From Achromobacter sp. HZ34 (GTDB lineage Bacteria; Pseudomonadota; Gammaproteobacteria; Burkholderiales; Burkholderiaceae_B): DNA of 64,000 bases. The stretch's first letter is position 1. Each line of letters begins with the position of its first letter. A model generated the notes under the pieces. It was not told the DNA's origin, did no database searches, and saw nothing but the letters and a program-made list of their open reading frames with translations. Below are positions 32,023 to 40,966 of the stretch, piece after piece. The translations under genes were made by a program, and so were the position numbers. The stretch lies in contig NZ_NJIX01000001.1 of the NCBI RefSeq assembly GCF_002209485.1, positions 1,178,001-1,242,000 on the forward strand, read 5' to 3'.

Positions 32023-32118
32023 GAAACGGGAAGGCTGGAAGCTGACAAAAAGACCCCTCGATGATGTCACAGATGAATGGCCATTCCGGGTTAGCTCCCC
32101 TTTTTTGAAAATTGTATT

Positions 32119-32128
32119 TCGTATACGA
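32119..32128. promoter_or_regulatory. TCGTATACGA palindrome, GntR-type site without a local regulator
   Basis: The perfect 10-bp palindrome TCGTATACGA (core GTATAC) lies between the divergent MFS and Bug genes, 97 and 100 bases from their starts. GTATAC-centred palindromes are typical GntR targets, but no GntR gene is adjacent; the only one in the window is 21 kb away and has a different site. Confidence 0.5.
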
Positions 32129-32227
32129 TCAGACAATTCAACAACAATCCACGGGTCAAGACAGACCCGGGACCGAATTTTTTGAAAACGCTCCGTCCCC
32201 CCGCGGAGCCCGAGAGGAGACCACCCC

Positions 32228-33226
32228 ATGCACCAGCCCCACCCACCGGCCCGCAGGCTGACGCGCGCCCTGTCCGCGCTGACCCTGCTGGCCCTTGCGC
32301 CACTGGCGCCATCGGCCCACGCGCAATCCACCTATCCCGACCATAAAGTCCGCATCATCGCGCCCCAGGGCGCGGGCGGCGGCGTCGACATCATGGCCCG
32401 CTCCCTGGCGGAGCAATTGAGCAAGCGCCTGGGCCAGACGTTCTACGTCGACAACCAGGGCGGCGCCGGCGGGATGATAGGCACCACCGATACCGCGCGC
32501 GCCAAGCCGGACGGCTACACCCTGATGGTGGCCTACGTCGCCACTCACGGCACCAACCCGGCCGTGCGCAAGACGCCCTATGACCCCGTCAAGAGCTTCA
32601 CGCCCATCGCCATGATCGGCGGCACCGCCAACGTGCTGCTGACCACCCCTGCCGTGCCCGCGAAGACGCTGCAGGAATTCGTTGCCTATGCCAAGGCGCA
32701 CGGTGACACCTTGAGTTATGGCACGTCCGGCAACGGCACGCTCAACCATCTGGCCATGGAGGAGTTCAAGGCCGAAGCCGGCTTCAAGGACCTGTCCGTG
32801 CCCTACAAAAGCATGACCGAAGCGCAGACCGACATGATCGGTGGCCGCGTGCAGTCGGTGTTCCCGGGCGTCGCAGCGGGCCAGGCCGTCATCAAGTCGG
32901 GCAAGGCCGTGCCGCTGGCGGTGACGGGCGACAAGCGCAACCCCACCATCCCCGATGTGCCCACGTTCGCCGAACAGGGCTATCCCAAGATGCAGGCAAC
33001 CACCTGGTACGGCCTGATGGGCCCCGCCAGCATGGCCCCCGAAGTCATCGCCAAGCTCAACCAGACCGTCAACGACATCCTGAAGTCCGACGACTTCAAG
33101 CAGCGCCTGCAAAACCTGGGCGTGGATCCCATGGCGATGACGTCACAGCAGTTCGGCGACTACATCGCCCAGGACATCGCCACCTGGAAGCGCGTTGCCC
33201 ACGAGAACAATATTTCCCTGGATTGA
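32228..33226 (+). CDS. Bug/TctC-family periplasmic solute-binding protein
   Basis: A 332-residue exported binding protein. The signal peptide ends at AHA-Q about residue 32. The mature domain has YPDHKVRIIAPQGAGGGVDIMARSLAEQ, then DNQGGAGGMIGTTDTARAKPDGYTL. It is followed after only 8 bases by an MmgE/PrpD gene, so the pair is cotranscribed. The ligand is likely the carboxylate processed by that enzyme. No TctA or TctB permease is nearby. Confidence 0.9.
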   Translation: MHQPHPPARRLTRALSALTLLALAPLAPSAHAQSTYPDHKVRIIAPQGAGGGVDIMARSLAEQLSKRLGQTFYVDNQGGAGGMIGTTDTARAKPDGYTLMVAYVATHGTNPAVRKTPYDPVKSFTPIAMIGGTANVLLTTPAVPAKTLQEFVAYAKAHGDTLSYGTSGNGTLNHLAMEEFKAEAGFKDLSVPYKSMTEAQTDMIGGRVQSVFPGVAAGQAVIKSGKAVPLAVTGDKRNPTIPDVPTFAEQGYPKMQATTWYGLMGPASMAPEVIAKLNQTVNDILKSDDFKQRLQNLGVDPMAMTSQQFGDYIAQDIATWKRVAHENNISLD

Positions 33227-33233
33227 AACCATC

Positions 33234-34613
33234 ATGTCCGATAACCATTCCTCACCCGCAGTCTCGATCTCGCAACGCCTTGCCCAAGGCATCGTCAACG
33301 CGCGGCCGGAGCAGTCGCCCGAAGCCCGCGCCACCGGCCGCCGCATGTTGATGGACATCGCCGGCATCGCGGTCGCCGCGCGCGCGCAACCTTATGTGCG
33401 CGCATCGCTGGACGCCCTGGACCAGGACGGCCCCTGCACCGTCTTCGGCCATGCGCGCCGCCTGGGCGCCGAAGGCGCCGCCTTCGTCAACGGCACCGCC
33501 GCGCACGGCGAGGATTTCGACGATACGTATGAAGGCGGCCCGGTACACGCCGGCGTAGTCATCGTGCCCGCCCTGCTGGCCGCCGCCGAGCGCCATGGCA
33601 TGAGCGGCAGCGACTTCCTGCGCGGCGTGGCCGTCGGCGCGGAAGTGATGTGCCGTCTCTGCGCCGTGGCACCGACCAAGGTTCACAAGGCCGGCTTTCA
33701 TCCGACCGCGGTATTCGGCGTGTTCGGCGCCGTGGCGGGTATCGGCGCGGCCCTGCGCCTGACCGAGCAGCAATTGACCGACGCCTTCGGCATAGCCGGC
33801 AGCCTGTCGTCGGGCATCATCGAATACCTGGCCGACGGCTCCTGGACCAAACGCCTGCATCCCGGCTGGGCAGCGCAATCCGGCTACCGTGCGGTGCGCC
33901 TGGCGCTGGGCGGCTTCAAGGGCCCGCGCACGGTGTTCGAAGGCAGCCATGGCGTGTTCCATGGTTTCGCCAACACCATGGACGGCAACTTCGACGCCAT
34001 GCTGGACGGCTTCGGCCAGAAATGGATCTGGCCCACCATCGCGTTCAAGCCCTATGCCTGCGGCACCATGTGCCACCCCTACATCGATTGCGCGCGCGAA
34101 TTCGGCAAGCTGGGCCTGGACCCGGCCGCCATCGCCAGCATCGAATGCGAAGCGGCCGAAGGCGTGCTGCATCGTTTGTGGGAACCGCTGGACCTGAAGC
34201 AGGCGCCGCCCAACGGTTATGCCGCCAAGTTCAGCGTGCCTTACGCCATCGCGGTCGCCATCCTGCGGGGCGACGCCGGCCTGGGCGAGTATGACGACGA
34301 GATCGTCAAGGACCCGTCCATCGTGGGCCTGGCGCGCAAGGTGACCTACGTGGTCGATCCGGAGAATCCTTATCCCAGGCAGTTCACCGGCCACGTGAAG
34401 GTGACCCTGACCGACGGCAAGGTGCACGAATTCCGCCAGGGCTATTTCAAGGGCGGCGTCGATCATCCGCTCAGCGATGACGACCTGACGCGCAAGTTCC
34501 ACGCGAACTGCGCCTACGGCGGCCTGACGGCCAGCGACAGCGATGCCTTGCTGGCTCACATCGACAAGGTGTTCGACAGCGCGAAAGTGGACTTTTCCGC
34601 CTTCGCGAAGTGA
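33234..34613 (+). CDS. MmgE/PrpD-family protein
   Basis: A 459-residue all-helical plus lid-domain protein of the 2-methylcitrate dehydratase/cis-aconitate decarboxylase (IRG1) family. Active-site regions visible include GTAAHGEDFDDTYEGGPVHAG, VHKAGFHPTAVFGVFGAVA, KRLHPGWAAQSG and KPYACGTMCHPYIDCA. The family removes water or CO2 from tricarboxylates and includes many uncharacterised members. The start MSDNHSSPAV lies 8 bases after the Bug stop. Pairing with a Bug protein instead of prpB or prpC argues against propionate metabolism and for use of an imported acid. Confidence 0.88.
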   Translation: MSDNHSSPAVSISQRLAQGIVNARPEQSPEARATGRRMLMDIAGIAVAARAQPYVRASLDALDQDGPCTVFGHARRLGAEGAAFVNGTAAHGEDFDDTYEGGPVHAGVVIVPALLAAAERHGMSGSDFLRGVAVGAEVMCRLCAVAPTKVHKAGFHPTAVFGVFGAVAGIGAALRLTEQQLTDAFGIAGSLSSGIIEYLADGSWTKRLHPGWAAQSGYRAVRLALGGFKGPRTVFEGSHGVFHGFANTMDGNFDAMLDGFGQKWIWPTIAFKPYACGTMCHPYIDCAREFGKLGLDPAAIASIECEAAEGVLHRLWEPLDLKQAPPNGYAAKFSVPYAIAVAILRGDAGLGEYDDEIVKDPSIVGLARKVTYVVDPENPYPRQFTGHVKVTLTDGKVHEFRQGYFKGGVDHPLSDDDLTRKFHANCAYGGLTASDSDALLAHIDKVFDSAKVDFSAFAK

Positions 34614-34676
34614 AGCCGGCGCCTGCGTCAGCGGTGGCGCTGGAGCCGCTGCTGGCGCCGCCCGTGAAGCAACGGC

Positions 34677-34694
34677 GGCGTCAGCATTGACGCC
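34677..34694. terminator. Hairpin between convergent MmgE/PrpD and gamma-glutamyltransferase genes
   Basis: GGCGTCAGCATTGACGCC is a perfect 7-bp stem with a 4-base loop, located in the 90-base convergent gap. There is no T-run, so it is only a candidate for a shared terminator. Confidence 0.4.
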
Positions 34695-34703
34695 ACCGCC
34701 ACG

Positions 34704-36464
34704 TCACCATCCCACGGCATAAGCCGCCGCGCGCCGGGGATCGGCGCCGGCGCGATGTACCCCGGTCTGCATGTCCGACTGGATCGCGCACACGCCGCCC
34801 GCCTTCCACATCCAGTCCGGCCACCATTGGACATCGTGTCCCAGCGCGGCCAGGGCCGCGCCGGTCTCGCGCGGATAGCGGCCCTCGAGGCACAGGCGCG
34901 CCGGATAGTAGCCATGCGGCGAAAACGAATCAGGATGGCTGTAGGTAATGAAACGCGGCGCCTCGATGGCCTGCTGCGGATCCATGCCATACACACTCAC
35001 GTTCAGCAGATACTGCAGCATCGACTGCACCTGCGCATCGCCGCCCGGCGTACCGAAAGGCATCACCATGCGGCCTTCACGCATGGCGATGGCCGGCGTG
35101 GGCGTAAGCCTGGGCCGCTTGCCCGGCGCCACGCTGGACGGATGCGACGCAATGCCGCGCGACTGCGACCCGCGCGAGGACGGACATAGACCGGTGCCCG
35201 GCACCACCGGCGTGTCATTGGACGGATCGCTGGGCGTGGCGGAAAACGCGTTGCCCTTGCTGTCGACCACGCAAACATAGGATGTGTCCGACGGCGGCGG
35301 CGGGTCACCCCGGCTCACGGCCGGCGACACGAAGTCCAACGGAAAACCGTCGATACGCCCCGGCGACGGCATGCCGGGATACGCCCGCCGCGCATCGATC
35401 AGCTTACGCCGTTGCAGGCCGTACGCAGGGTCCAGCAACTGCGTCTGCGGAACCGCCACGAAATCCGGATCGCCGTAATAATGCTCGCGATCCGAGAACG
35501 TCAGTTTCAGGGCCTCCGCCACATGATGCACGTACTCCACGGAGTTGTGTGCCATGGCGCCCAGGTCCACGTGCTTGAGGATCTCCAGCGACTGCAGCAG
35601 GGCCGGCCCCTGGCACCAGTAGCCGCAGGAATAGACATCCATGTCACCGAAGCGCGTACTCAGGGGCTTGCCCACTTGCGGGCGATAGCCGGCCAGGTCG
35701 GCCGCGCTCAGCAGCCCGCCCTCCTGGCGATGGAACTTGAGGATGGCCTGGGCAATGTCGCCGCGATAGAAGGCATCGTGGGCGGCCGCCAGGCCATCCT
35801 CGCGGCTGCCGCCGCGCGCCTGCTCCTGGTCCGCCATGTATTGCAGCGACCGCGCCAGGTCCGACTGCACGAACAGGTCGCCGACCTTGGGCAGCTGCCC
35901 GTTCGGCAGGTAGATTTCGGCGCTGGAGGCCCAGCGCCGGTACTTCTCCCGCGACTGCTCGATCCAGAAAGCCAGGAAGGGATACATGATGAAGCCATCG
36001 CGCGCGAAGCGGATGGCGGCGCTGGCAACCTCGCCGAAACGCATCGTGCCGTAGTCGCGCAAAGCCTGCAGCCATGCCGCCGGCGCGGCCGGCACGACAG
36101 TGCGCAGGACGCCTTCCGGTACGACGCCGCCGTAGTTACTGGCGAAGAACTCGCACGTCGCCGCCGCCGGCCAGGTGCCCAGCCCGTCGATGGTGATCAG
36201 GCGTCGCTCTTGCGCCAGATAGATCATCATCGGCGCCACGCCGGCGACACTGACCTGATCGCTCTGCACCACGCCCATGACCAGGCCCGCGGCGACGCCG
36301 GCGTCAACGGCATTGCCGCCGGCTTCGAGAATCCGAAAGGCGGCGTGGGCGGCCAGATAGTGGCCCGCCGACGCGGCATGACGGGTTGCCGCGACCAGCG
36401 TGCGGTGCGCGAGGAAAGGCGATTGCTGGATGTGGTCGGTGGTTGAGAATGCATCTATAGGCAT
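34704..36464 (-). CDS. Gamma-glutamyltransferase-family Ntn-hydrolase
   Basis: A 586-residue precursor of the GGT family, which splits itself before a Thr nucleophile; here that is Thr in SDTSYVCVVDSKGNAFSATPSD. Substrate-binding glycines are in PFGTPGGDAQVQ. N-terminal family features include EAGGNAVDAGVAAGLVMGV and VAGVAPMMIY. There is no signal peptide, unlike E. coli GGT, so it acts in the cytoplasm and may be an amidohydrolase-type member (for example oxamate amidohydrolase HpxW) rather than a glutathione enzyme. It follows a Bug gene by 17 bases in one operon. Confidence 0.87.
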   Translation of the reverse strand: MPIDAFSTTDHIQQSPFLAHRTLVAATRHAASAGHYLAAHAAFRILEAGGNAVDAGVAAGLVMGVVQSDQVSVAGVAPMMIYLAQERRLITIDGLGTWPAAATCEFFASNYGGVVPEGVLRTVVPAAPAAWLQALRDYGTMRFGEVASAAIRFARDGFIMYPFLAFWIEQSREKYRRWASSAEIYLPNGQLPKVGDLFVQSDLARSLQYMADQEQARGGSREDGLAAAHDAFYRGDIAQAILKFHRQEGGLLSAADLAGYRPQVGKPLSTRFGDMDVYSCGYWCQGPALLQSLEILKHVDLGAMAHNSVEYVHHVAEALKLTFSDREHYYGDPDFVAVPQTQLLDPAYGLQRRKLIDARRAYPGMPSPGRIDGFPLDFVSPAVSRGDPPPPSDTSYVCVVDSKGNAFSATPSDPSNDTPVVPGTGLCPSSRGSQSRGIASHPSSVAPGKRPRLTPTPAIAMREGRMVMPFGTPGGDAQVQSMLQYLLNVSVYGMDPQQAIEAPRFITYSHPDSFSPHGYYPARLCLEGRYPRETGAALAALGHDVQWWPDWMWKAGGVCAIQSDMQTGVHRAGADPRRAAAYAVGW

Positions 36465-36481
36465 GAAACAGTGTCCTTCGG

Positions 36482-37450
36482 CTATTCGCCCTTGATCCCG
36501 CGGTCGCGCATCAACTTGCCCCAGACCTTGCCGTCTTCTTCGGCACGCTGTTTGAAATCCGCGCCCGACCCTTCGAAGGCCAGCAGTCCCAGTTCGGTGA
36601 ACTTCTGCTTGATTTCAGGATCGGCCTGCGCCTTGTGCATGGCGTCGGCAAGCGTCTTGACGATGGCCGGCGGCAGATTGGCCGGCCCGATCAAGCCTAT
36701 CCATGCCGGCACGCGCGGCATCTTCAGCTTCAGGTCGGTCAGCGACGGCACATCGGGCATCTGGGGATTACGCGTATCGGTCAGCACCGCCAGCGGTACC
36801 ACCTTGGCCGCGTTGGCCAGAGGCATCAGATTGCCCAGGGCGTTCACATGCAGGCTGGTTTCATTGGCGACGACGCTGGTGATGGCGGGCGCCGAGCCTT
36901 TATAGGGAACGTGGGCGAGTTGGATGCCGGTCAACTGCGCGACCATTTCCAGGGACAGCTGCGATGCGGATCCCAGGCCGGAACTGCCGAAATCGATCTT
37001 GCCCGGCGCCGCCTTGGCCTTGGTCACCATCTGCTGGAACGTCCTGATGCCGCTGCCCGGGCTGGCCACCAGCAGCATGGCCACGTCGGTGGCCGGTGCG
37101 ATGTACGTGAAGTCCTTGAAAGGATCGTACGGAACTTCCTTCATCAGGGAAGGCGCCAGGCTGGTCTGCGAGGCGGTCGTCATCAGGATGTAGTAGCCGT
37201 CGGGCGCCGCATGCGCCATCGATGTCGCGGCCACCACCCCACCGGCGCCGGCGCGGTTTTCCACCACGATGGACTGGCCCAGCGTTTCGCCCATCTTGGC
37301 CGCCAGCATGCGCGCCACGATATCGGTCGCCGAACCCGGCGATTGCCCCACCAGCATGCGGATGGGACGATCGGGATAACCCTGGGCCTGCGCCGCGCAG
37401 CCTAAGGCCGCCGCGCATACCAGGACCGCGGTATGGATCAGTCGTTTCAT
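36482..37450 (-). CDS. Bug/TctC-family periplasmic solute-binding protein
   Basis: A 322-residue exported protein. The signal peptide is MKRLIHTAVLVCAAALGCAA with cleavage after AQA (residue 22). The mature start YPDRPIRMLVGQSPGSATDIVARMLA and ENRAGAGGVVAATSMAHAAPDGYYIL are family signatures. It is the first gene of the unit with the gamma-glutamyltransferase-family enzyme, so an amide or gamma-glutamyl compound is a reasonable ligand guess. It is divergent from a LysR gene, with a 14-bp palindrome close to its start. Confidence 0.9.
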   Translation of the reverse strand: MKRLIHTAVLVCAAALGCAAQAQGYPDRPIRMLVGQSPGSATDIVARMLAAKMGETLGQSIVVENRAGAGGVVAATSMAHAAPDGYYILMTTASQTSLAPSLMKEVPYDPFKDFTYIAPATDVAMLLVASPGSGIRTFQQMVTKAKAAPGKIDFGSSGLGSASQLSLEMVAQLTGIQLAHVPYKGSAPAITSVVANETSLHVNALGNLMPLANAAKVVPLAVLTDTRNPQMPDVPSLTDLKLKMPRVPAWIGLIGPANLPPAIVKTLADAMHKAQADPEIKQKFTELGLLAFEGSGADFKQRAEEDGKVWGKLMRDRGIKGE

Positions 37451-37465
37451 TATTTCCCCTTGCGG

Positions 37466-37479
37466 GCTCGGGCCCGAGC
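37466..37479. promoter_or_regulatory. 14-bp palindrome near the Bug gene start
   Basis: GCTCGGGCCCGAGC is perfectly symmetric and ends 15 bases from the Bug start codon. It lies in the 236-base divergent region between that gene and lysR. It may be an operator or a leader hairpin; nothing else in the region stands out. Confidence 0.35.
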
Positions 37480-37686
37480 TTTAATATGAGCCTGCGCGGT
37501 TACATCGACGCTGCGCCGCACCGGTCTCTGGCGCCACTATGCAGCCGGGCGCGGGCCTGCGACAAATAGCAAATCTTCAACCCGGCATCGGAAATGTCCA
37601 TCGCTGGGAGTTTCAAGGGGCTCCCCCAGAGGGAGGATCGTGGTTATGCGGCCATGCCGCGCGGCCACGGTTTAAGGGAAAACGTT

Positions 37687-38694
37687 ATGGATCTGCGGCA
37701 ACTCCGCTACTTCGCGAAGATCGTCGAACTCAGCAATATGACGGCGGCCTCGACCGCGCTGCACGTCTCCCAGTCATCGTTGAGCCACCATATTTCCAAT
37801 CTGGAATTGCACTTCGGCGTAAAGCTGCTGGTGCGCGAGGCGCGCGGGGTGCAGTGCACGCCCGCCGGCGGCATTCTTTATGAACACGCGAAAGTCATCC
37901 TGCGCCAGGTGGAGCTGGCCGAAGCCGCCGTCAACACCCACGGCCTGGGGCTGCCGGAATCGGTGACGCTGGGGATGCCGCGCAGCGAAGCGCCGCTGCT
38001 GGCGCCGCAGTTGCTGGAAATCCTGGCGCGCGTGCATCCCGAATTGACCCTGACCATCGTCGAGGACGCGCCTGACGCATTGGCAGCGTCGATCGCGGGA
38101 CAGAAGATGGACGTCGCGATCCTGGCCGACGTCGGACATATCGGCGGCAGCGGGTACGGCGGCGCCGGCAGTGGCCCTGGTGGCAATGGCAATGGCGGCG
38201 GCGGCAATCCCACCTTCGACGCGCTGCATGTGATCAGCGAAGACATGCTGCTGGTGGGACCCGGTGCAGCCCAGGACGATACGCCGATGGCGGTCGCCGA
38301 CTTCGCCGACCTGCCCTTCATCCTGCCGCGCGCGCCCTCTTCCATACGCAACAAGGTGGATCACTTGTGCAAAGGGCTGTCCATCCCCTATCGCGTGGTG
38401 GCAGAAGCGGCATCCGTCGGCGTGGCGCTACGCTGCGTCAAGGCGGGCATATGCTGGGCCATCCTGCCCTGGGCGGCTGTCGCCAGCGCGGAGATCGAGG
38501 CCTGCGGCTTCCATCTTCGCGCGATCGAAGGCGCGCCACTCAAGCGGGATCTGTACGTCTGCATGTCGACCAATGCCATCACGCGGCCGGCCGCCAATGT
38601 GGTGCGCACGCTCCTGATCGAGATGATGCGGCGCATGGTGCGCACGCAGGAATGGCAGCATGCGCGGCTGGCGCTGGAGCCCTTGCCCGCCTGA
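37687..38694 (+). CDS. LysR-family regulator with a glycine-rich insertion
   Basis: A 335-residue LysR regulator starting MDLRQLRYFAKIVELSNM, of the Nac/Cbl-like type that begins with DLRQLRYF. The helix-turn-helix is in residues 1-60. In the effector domain a run of about 24 residues dominated by Gly, Ser and Asn (bases ~38142-38212) is inserted after the VAILADVGHIG strand, where relatives usually have a short turn. It is divergent from the Bug/GGT operon, which it probably controls. The insertion may be a harmless surface loop. Confidence 0.87.
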   Translation: MDLRQLRYFAKIVELSNMTAASTALHVSQSSLSHHISNLELHFGVKLLVREARGVQCTPAGGILYEHAKVILRQVELAEAAVNTHGLGLPESVTLGMPRSEAPLLAPQLLEILARVHPELTLTIVEDAPDALAASIAGQKMDVAILADVGHIGGSGYGGAGSGPGGNGNGGGGNPTFDALHVISEDMLLVGPGAAQDDTPMAVADFADLPFILPRAPSSIRNKVDHLCKGLSIPYRVVAEAASVGVALRCVKAGICWAILPWAAVASAEIEACGFHLRAIEGAPLKRDLYVCMSTNAITRPAANVVRTLLIEMMRRMVRTQEWQHARLALEPLPA

Positions 38695-38702
38695 GCGGGA
38701 TC

Positions 38703-39917
38703 TCACGCCATCCGCTTCTCGGTCACCGTCAGGTCGCCGATCTGCCGCGCGCGCCCCGCCAGCGCGCCGAACGCCGCCATGAGCAGCGCCAGGACCACGC
38801 CTATGGCCAGGGGCAAGGTCCAATTGCCGGTCAACGCGTGCAGCTTGCCCGTCAAGGTCGGACCGCAGGCGGCCAGGGTATAGCCCACGCATTGCGCCAT
38901 GCCGGACAAGGCCGCCGCCTGGCGCGCACTGGCGGCGCGCAGGCCCATGAAGATCAGCGCCAGCAGGATGCCGCCGCCCGAGCCGAAGCCGTACAACAGC
39001 GTCCACGCGGTGGCGCCCGACGGTACGAGCAGCAGGCCCAGCAGGCCGACGGCCATCATCAGCGCCATGCCGGCCGCCACGCGGGTCTGGTCCTTCATGC
39101 GCCCCACCAGCGGCGCCAGCACGATGCCGGGCACGGCCGACGCCAATTGCATGCCGCCATGGACGGCGCCCGCTTCAGCCGGCGTATAGCCGGCATCGGC
39201 CAGGATGGCCGGCAGCCAGCTGATCAAGACGTAATAGAGCAGCGAATTGAGGCCCATGAACAGCGTCACCTGCCACGCCAGGGCGGAATGCCAGACGGGA
39301 CCGCCATGGGGCGGCGCCGCCGTGCCGCGGGCCGGGCCGGTATGCGCGCCAAGCTGGGTGGTCCACACCGCCACGGCCGCGATCGGAAAAACGATCACGG
39401 CGACCAGCGCACCCTGCCAGCCCCAGGCCGCCGCCAAGGGCACCACGCAAGCGGAGACCAGCGCTGCCGTACCGCCCATCACCAGCGCGCACACGCCCAT
39501 GACGACAGGCACTTTCATGGGAAAGTCCCGCTTGACCAGGCTGGGCAGCAGCACATTGCCCACGGCTATGCCCGCGCCGCTGAGCGCCGTACCCAGATAC
39601 AGGCACCAGAGGGGGCCGGCAGAGCGCGCCAGCAGGCCGACGGCCACCAGCCACAAGGCCGCGAACAAGGTGCGTTCCAGGCCATATTCGCGGGCGAACA
39701 AGGCCGCGAACGGCGAGATGAAGCCGAAGGCGAGCAAGGGCAGCGTCGTCAGCATCCCCGCTTGCGCGGAGGACAGGGCGTAATGGGCTTGCAGCAGGTC
39801 AAGAATGGGCGCCAGCCCGGTGACCGGCGCGCGCAGATTGCTGGCCACCAGCAGCAGCCCGGCCACCAGGATGGCCGGCCGCGCCAGCGACTTGGGCGAG
39901 ATTTCGGGTTTTGTCAT
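38703..39917 (-). CDS. CynX/NimT-type MFS transporter
   Basis: A 404-residue 12-helix MFS protein of the cyanate permease/2-nitroimidazole transporter group. The signatures are LLLVASNLRAPVTGLAPILDLLQ in helix 1 and LPLLAFGFISPFAALFAREYGLERTL in loop 2-3. The start MTKPEISPKS was chosen; an ATG 22 codons earlier also exists. It is divergent from an AraC regulator resembling E. coli NimR, and in E. coli NimR represses nimT, so an equivalent exporter pair is likely. Its real substrate is unproven. Confidence 0.83.
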   Translation of the reverse strand: MTKPEISPKSLARPAILVAGLLLVASNLRAPVTGLAPILDLLQAHYALSSAQAGMLTTLPLLAFGFISPFAALFAREYGLERTLFAALWLVAVGLLARSAGPLWCLYLGTALSGAGIAVGNVLLPSLVKRDFPMKVPVVMGVCALVMGGTAALVSACVVPLAAAWGWQGALVAVIVFPIAAVAVWTTQLGAHTGPARGTAAPPHGGPVWHSALAWQVTLFMGLNSLLYYVLISWLPAILADAGYTPAEAGAVHGGMQLASAVPGIVLAPLVGRMKDQTRVAAGMALMMAVGLLGLLLVPSGATAWTLLYGFGSGGGILLALIFMGLRAASARQAAALSGMAQCVGYTLAACGPTLTGKLHALTGNWTLPLAIGVVLALLMAAFGALAGRARQIGDLTVTEKRMA

Positions 39918-39993
39918 TGCTTGTATGTCGTTGGGGATTGCCTGTGCCACGCGTCTTGCACCACTCATGGGCGGGGTCGGCACGGTGCCTAAC

Positions 39994-40049
39994 CATAACG
40001 CCGCTGGAAGGGTTATGAATTCAGCTAAGATGACAAGAAATCGCTGAAT
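39994..40049. promoter_or_regulatory. Two inverted repeats between the NimT- and NimR-like genes
   Basis: CATAAC (39994-39999) and GTTATG (40012-40017) are inverted around 12 bases. ATTCAGC (40019-40025) and GCTGAAT (40043-40049) are inverted around 17 bases. Both dyads lie in the 188-base divergent region and are candidate AraC-type binding sites. Confidence 0.45.
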
Positions 40050-40105
40050 CCTGCCACTCCCCCATCCACTCCCAGCCCGCGTGCACCAGCGCGGAGCGCA
40101 TCGAC

Positions 40106-40966
40106 ATGCCCACCCGCGCCCGCCCGGCCCCCCGGCTGGCCCTCACGGCGTCCCCCTCACCGGACGGCGTCCTGCTCGGCCCCCTGAAGATCTTCGAGGA
40201 AAGCCCCCGGCTCGGTCCGATATTCGGCGTGCGCGTGCGGTCCGCGGATCACCGCGCCGAAGTGCCGACCCACCGCCACCCGCAGGGGCAACTGGTGGTG
40301 GCGCTGCGTGGTGGCGTGGTGTGCGAAGTGCCGGACGGCGTGTGGATGGTGCCGCCCACGTGCGCGGTGTGGGTGCCCAGCGAACTTCCGCACAGCATCC
40401 GCGCCACCGCCAATGCACACATGGGTTATCTGTTCGTCCAGCCGGGCGCGTCCAGCCTGCCCGATCATTGCTGCACCCTGGCCATCTCGCCGCTGGTGCG
40501 CGAACTGGTGCTGCATCTGGCGGACCAGCCGTCCGAATACGAGGTGGATAGCCCCACCGGCCGCCTGGCCATGGTCCTGCTGGAAGAATTGGCGACCATG
40601 CCACGTGAACACCTGCGCCTGCCTACATCCACGGAACCGCGCTTGCAGCGCATCGCCAAGATGCTGTCGGACGATCCCGCCGACCGCCGCACCCTGGCGC
40701 AATGGGGCCAGGTTGTCGCCACCAGCGAAAGAACCCTCGCTCGCCTGATCCGGCACGAGACCGGCTTGACCTTCGGCCGCTGGCGCCAGCAGTTGCACCT
40801 GATCGTCGCCTTGCATCAGTTGTCGGCCGGCCAGTCCGTGCAGCGCGTGGCGGAAGCACTGGGCTACGACTCGGTCACGGCCTTCATCAGCATGTTCAAG
40901 AAATCCCTGGGTAAACCCCCGGGAAAGTATTTCGCGGCCATCGCGCAGCGCGATGACGCCGGCTAG
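40106..40966 (+). CDS. AraC-family regulator (NimR-like)
   Basis: A 286-residue AraC regulator with an N-terminal cupin (EVPTHRHPQGQLVVALRGGVVCEVPDG, VWVPSELPHSI) and a C-terminal DNA-binding domain (LAQWGQVVATSERTLARLIRHETGLTFGRWRQQ, then VQRVAEALGYDSVTAFISMF). The LTFGRWRQQ motif and cupin form are those of the NimR/YeaM group. It is divergent from the CynX/NimT-type transporter and probably represses it until the toxic substrate appears. The 3' end overlaps the small convergent gene by 4 bases. Confidence 0.87.
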   Translation: MPTRARPAPRLALTASPSPDGVLLGPLKIFEESPRLGPIFGVRVRSADHRAEVPTHRHPQGQLVVALRGGVVCEVPDGVWMVPPTCAVWVPSELPHSIRATANAHMGYLFVQPGASSLPDHCCTLAISPLVRELVLHLADQPSEYEVDSPTGRLAMVLLEELATMPREHLRLPTSTEPRLQRIAKMLSDDPADRRTLAQWGQVVATSERTLARLIRHETGLTFGRWRQQLHLIVALHQLSAGQSVQRVAEALGYDSVTAFISMFKKSLGKPPGKYFAAIAQRDDAG

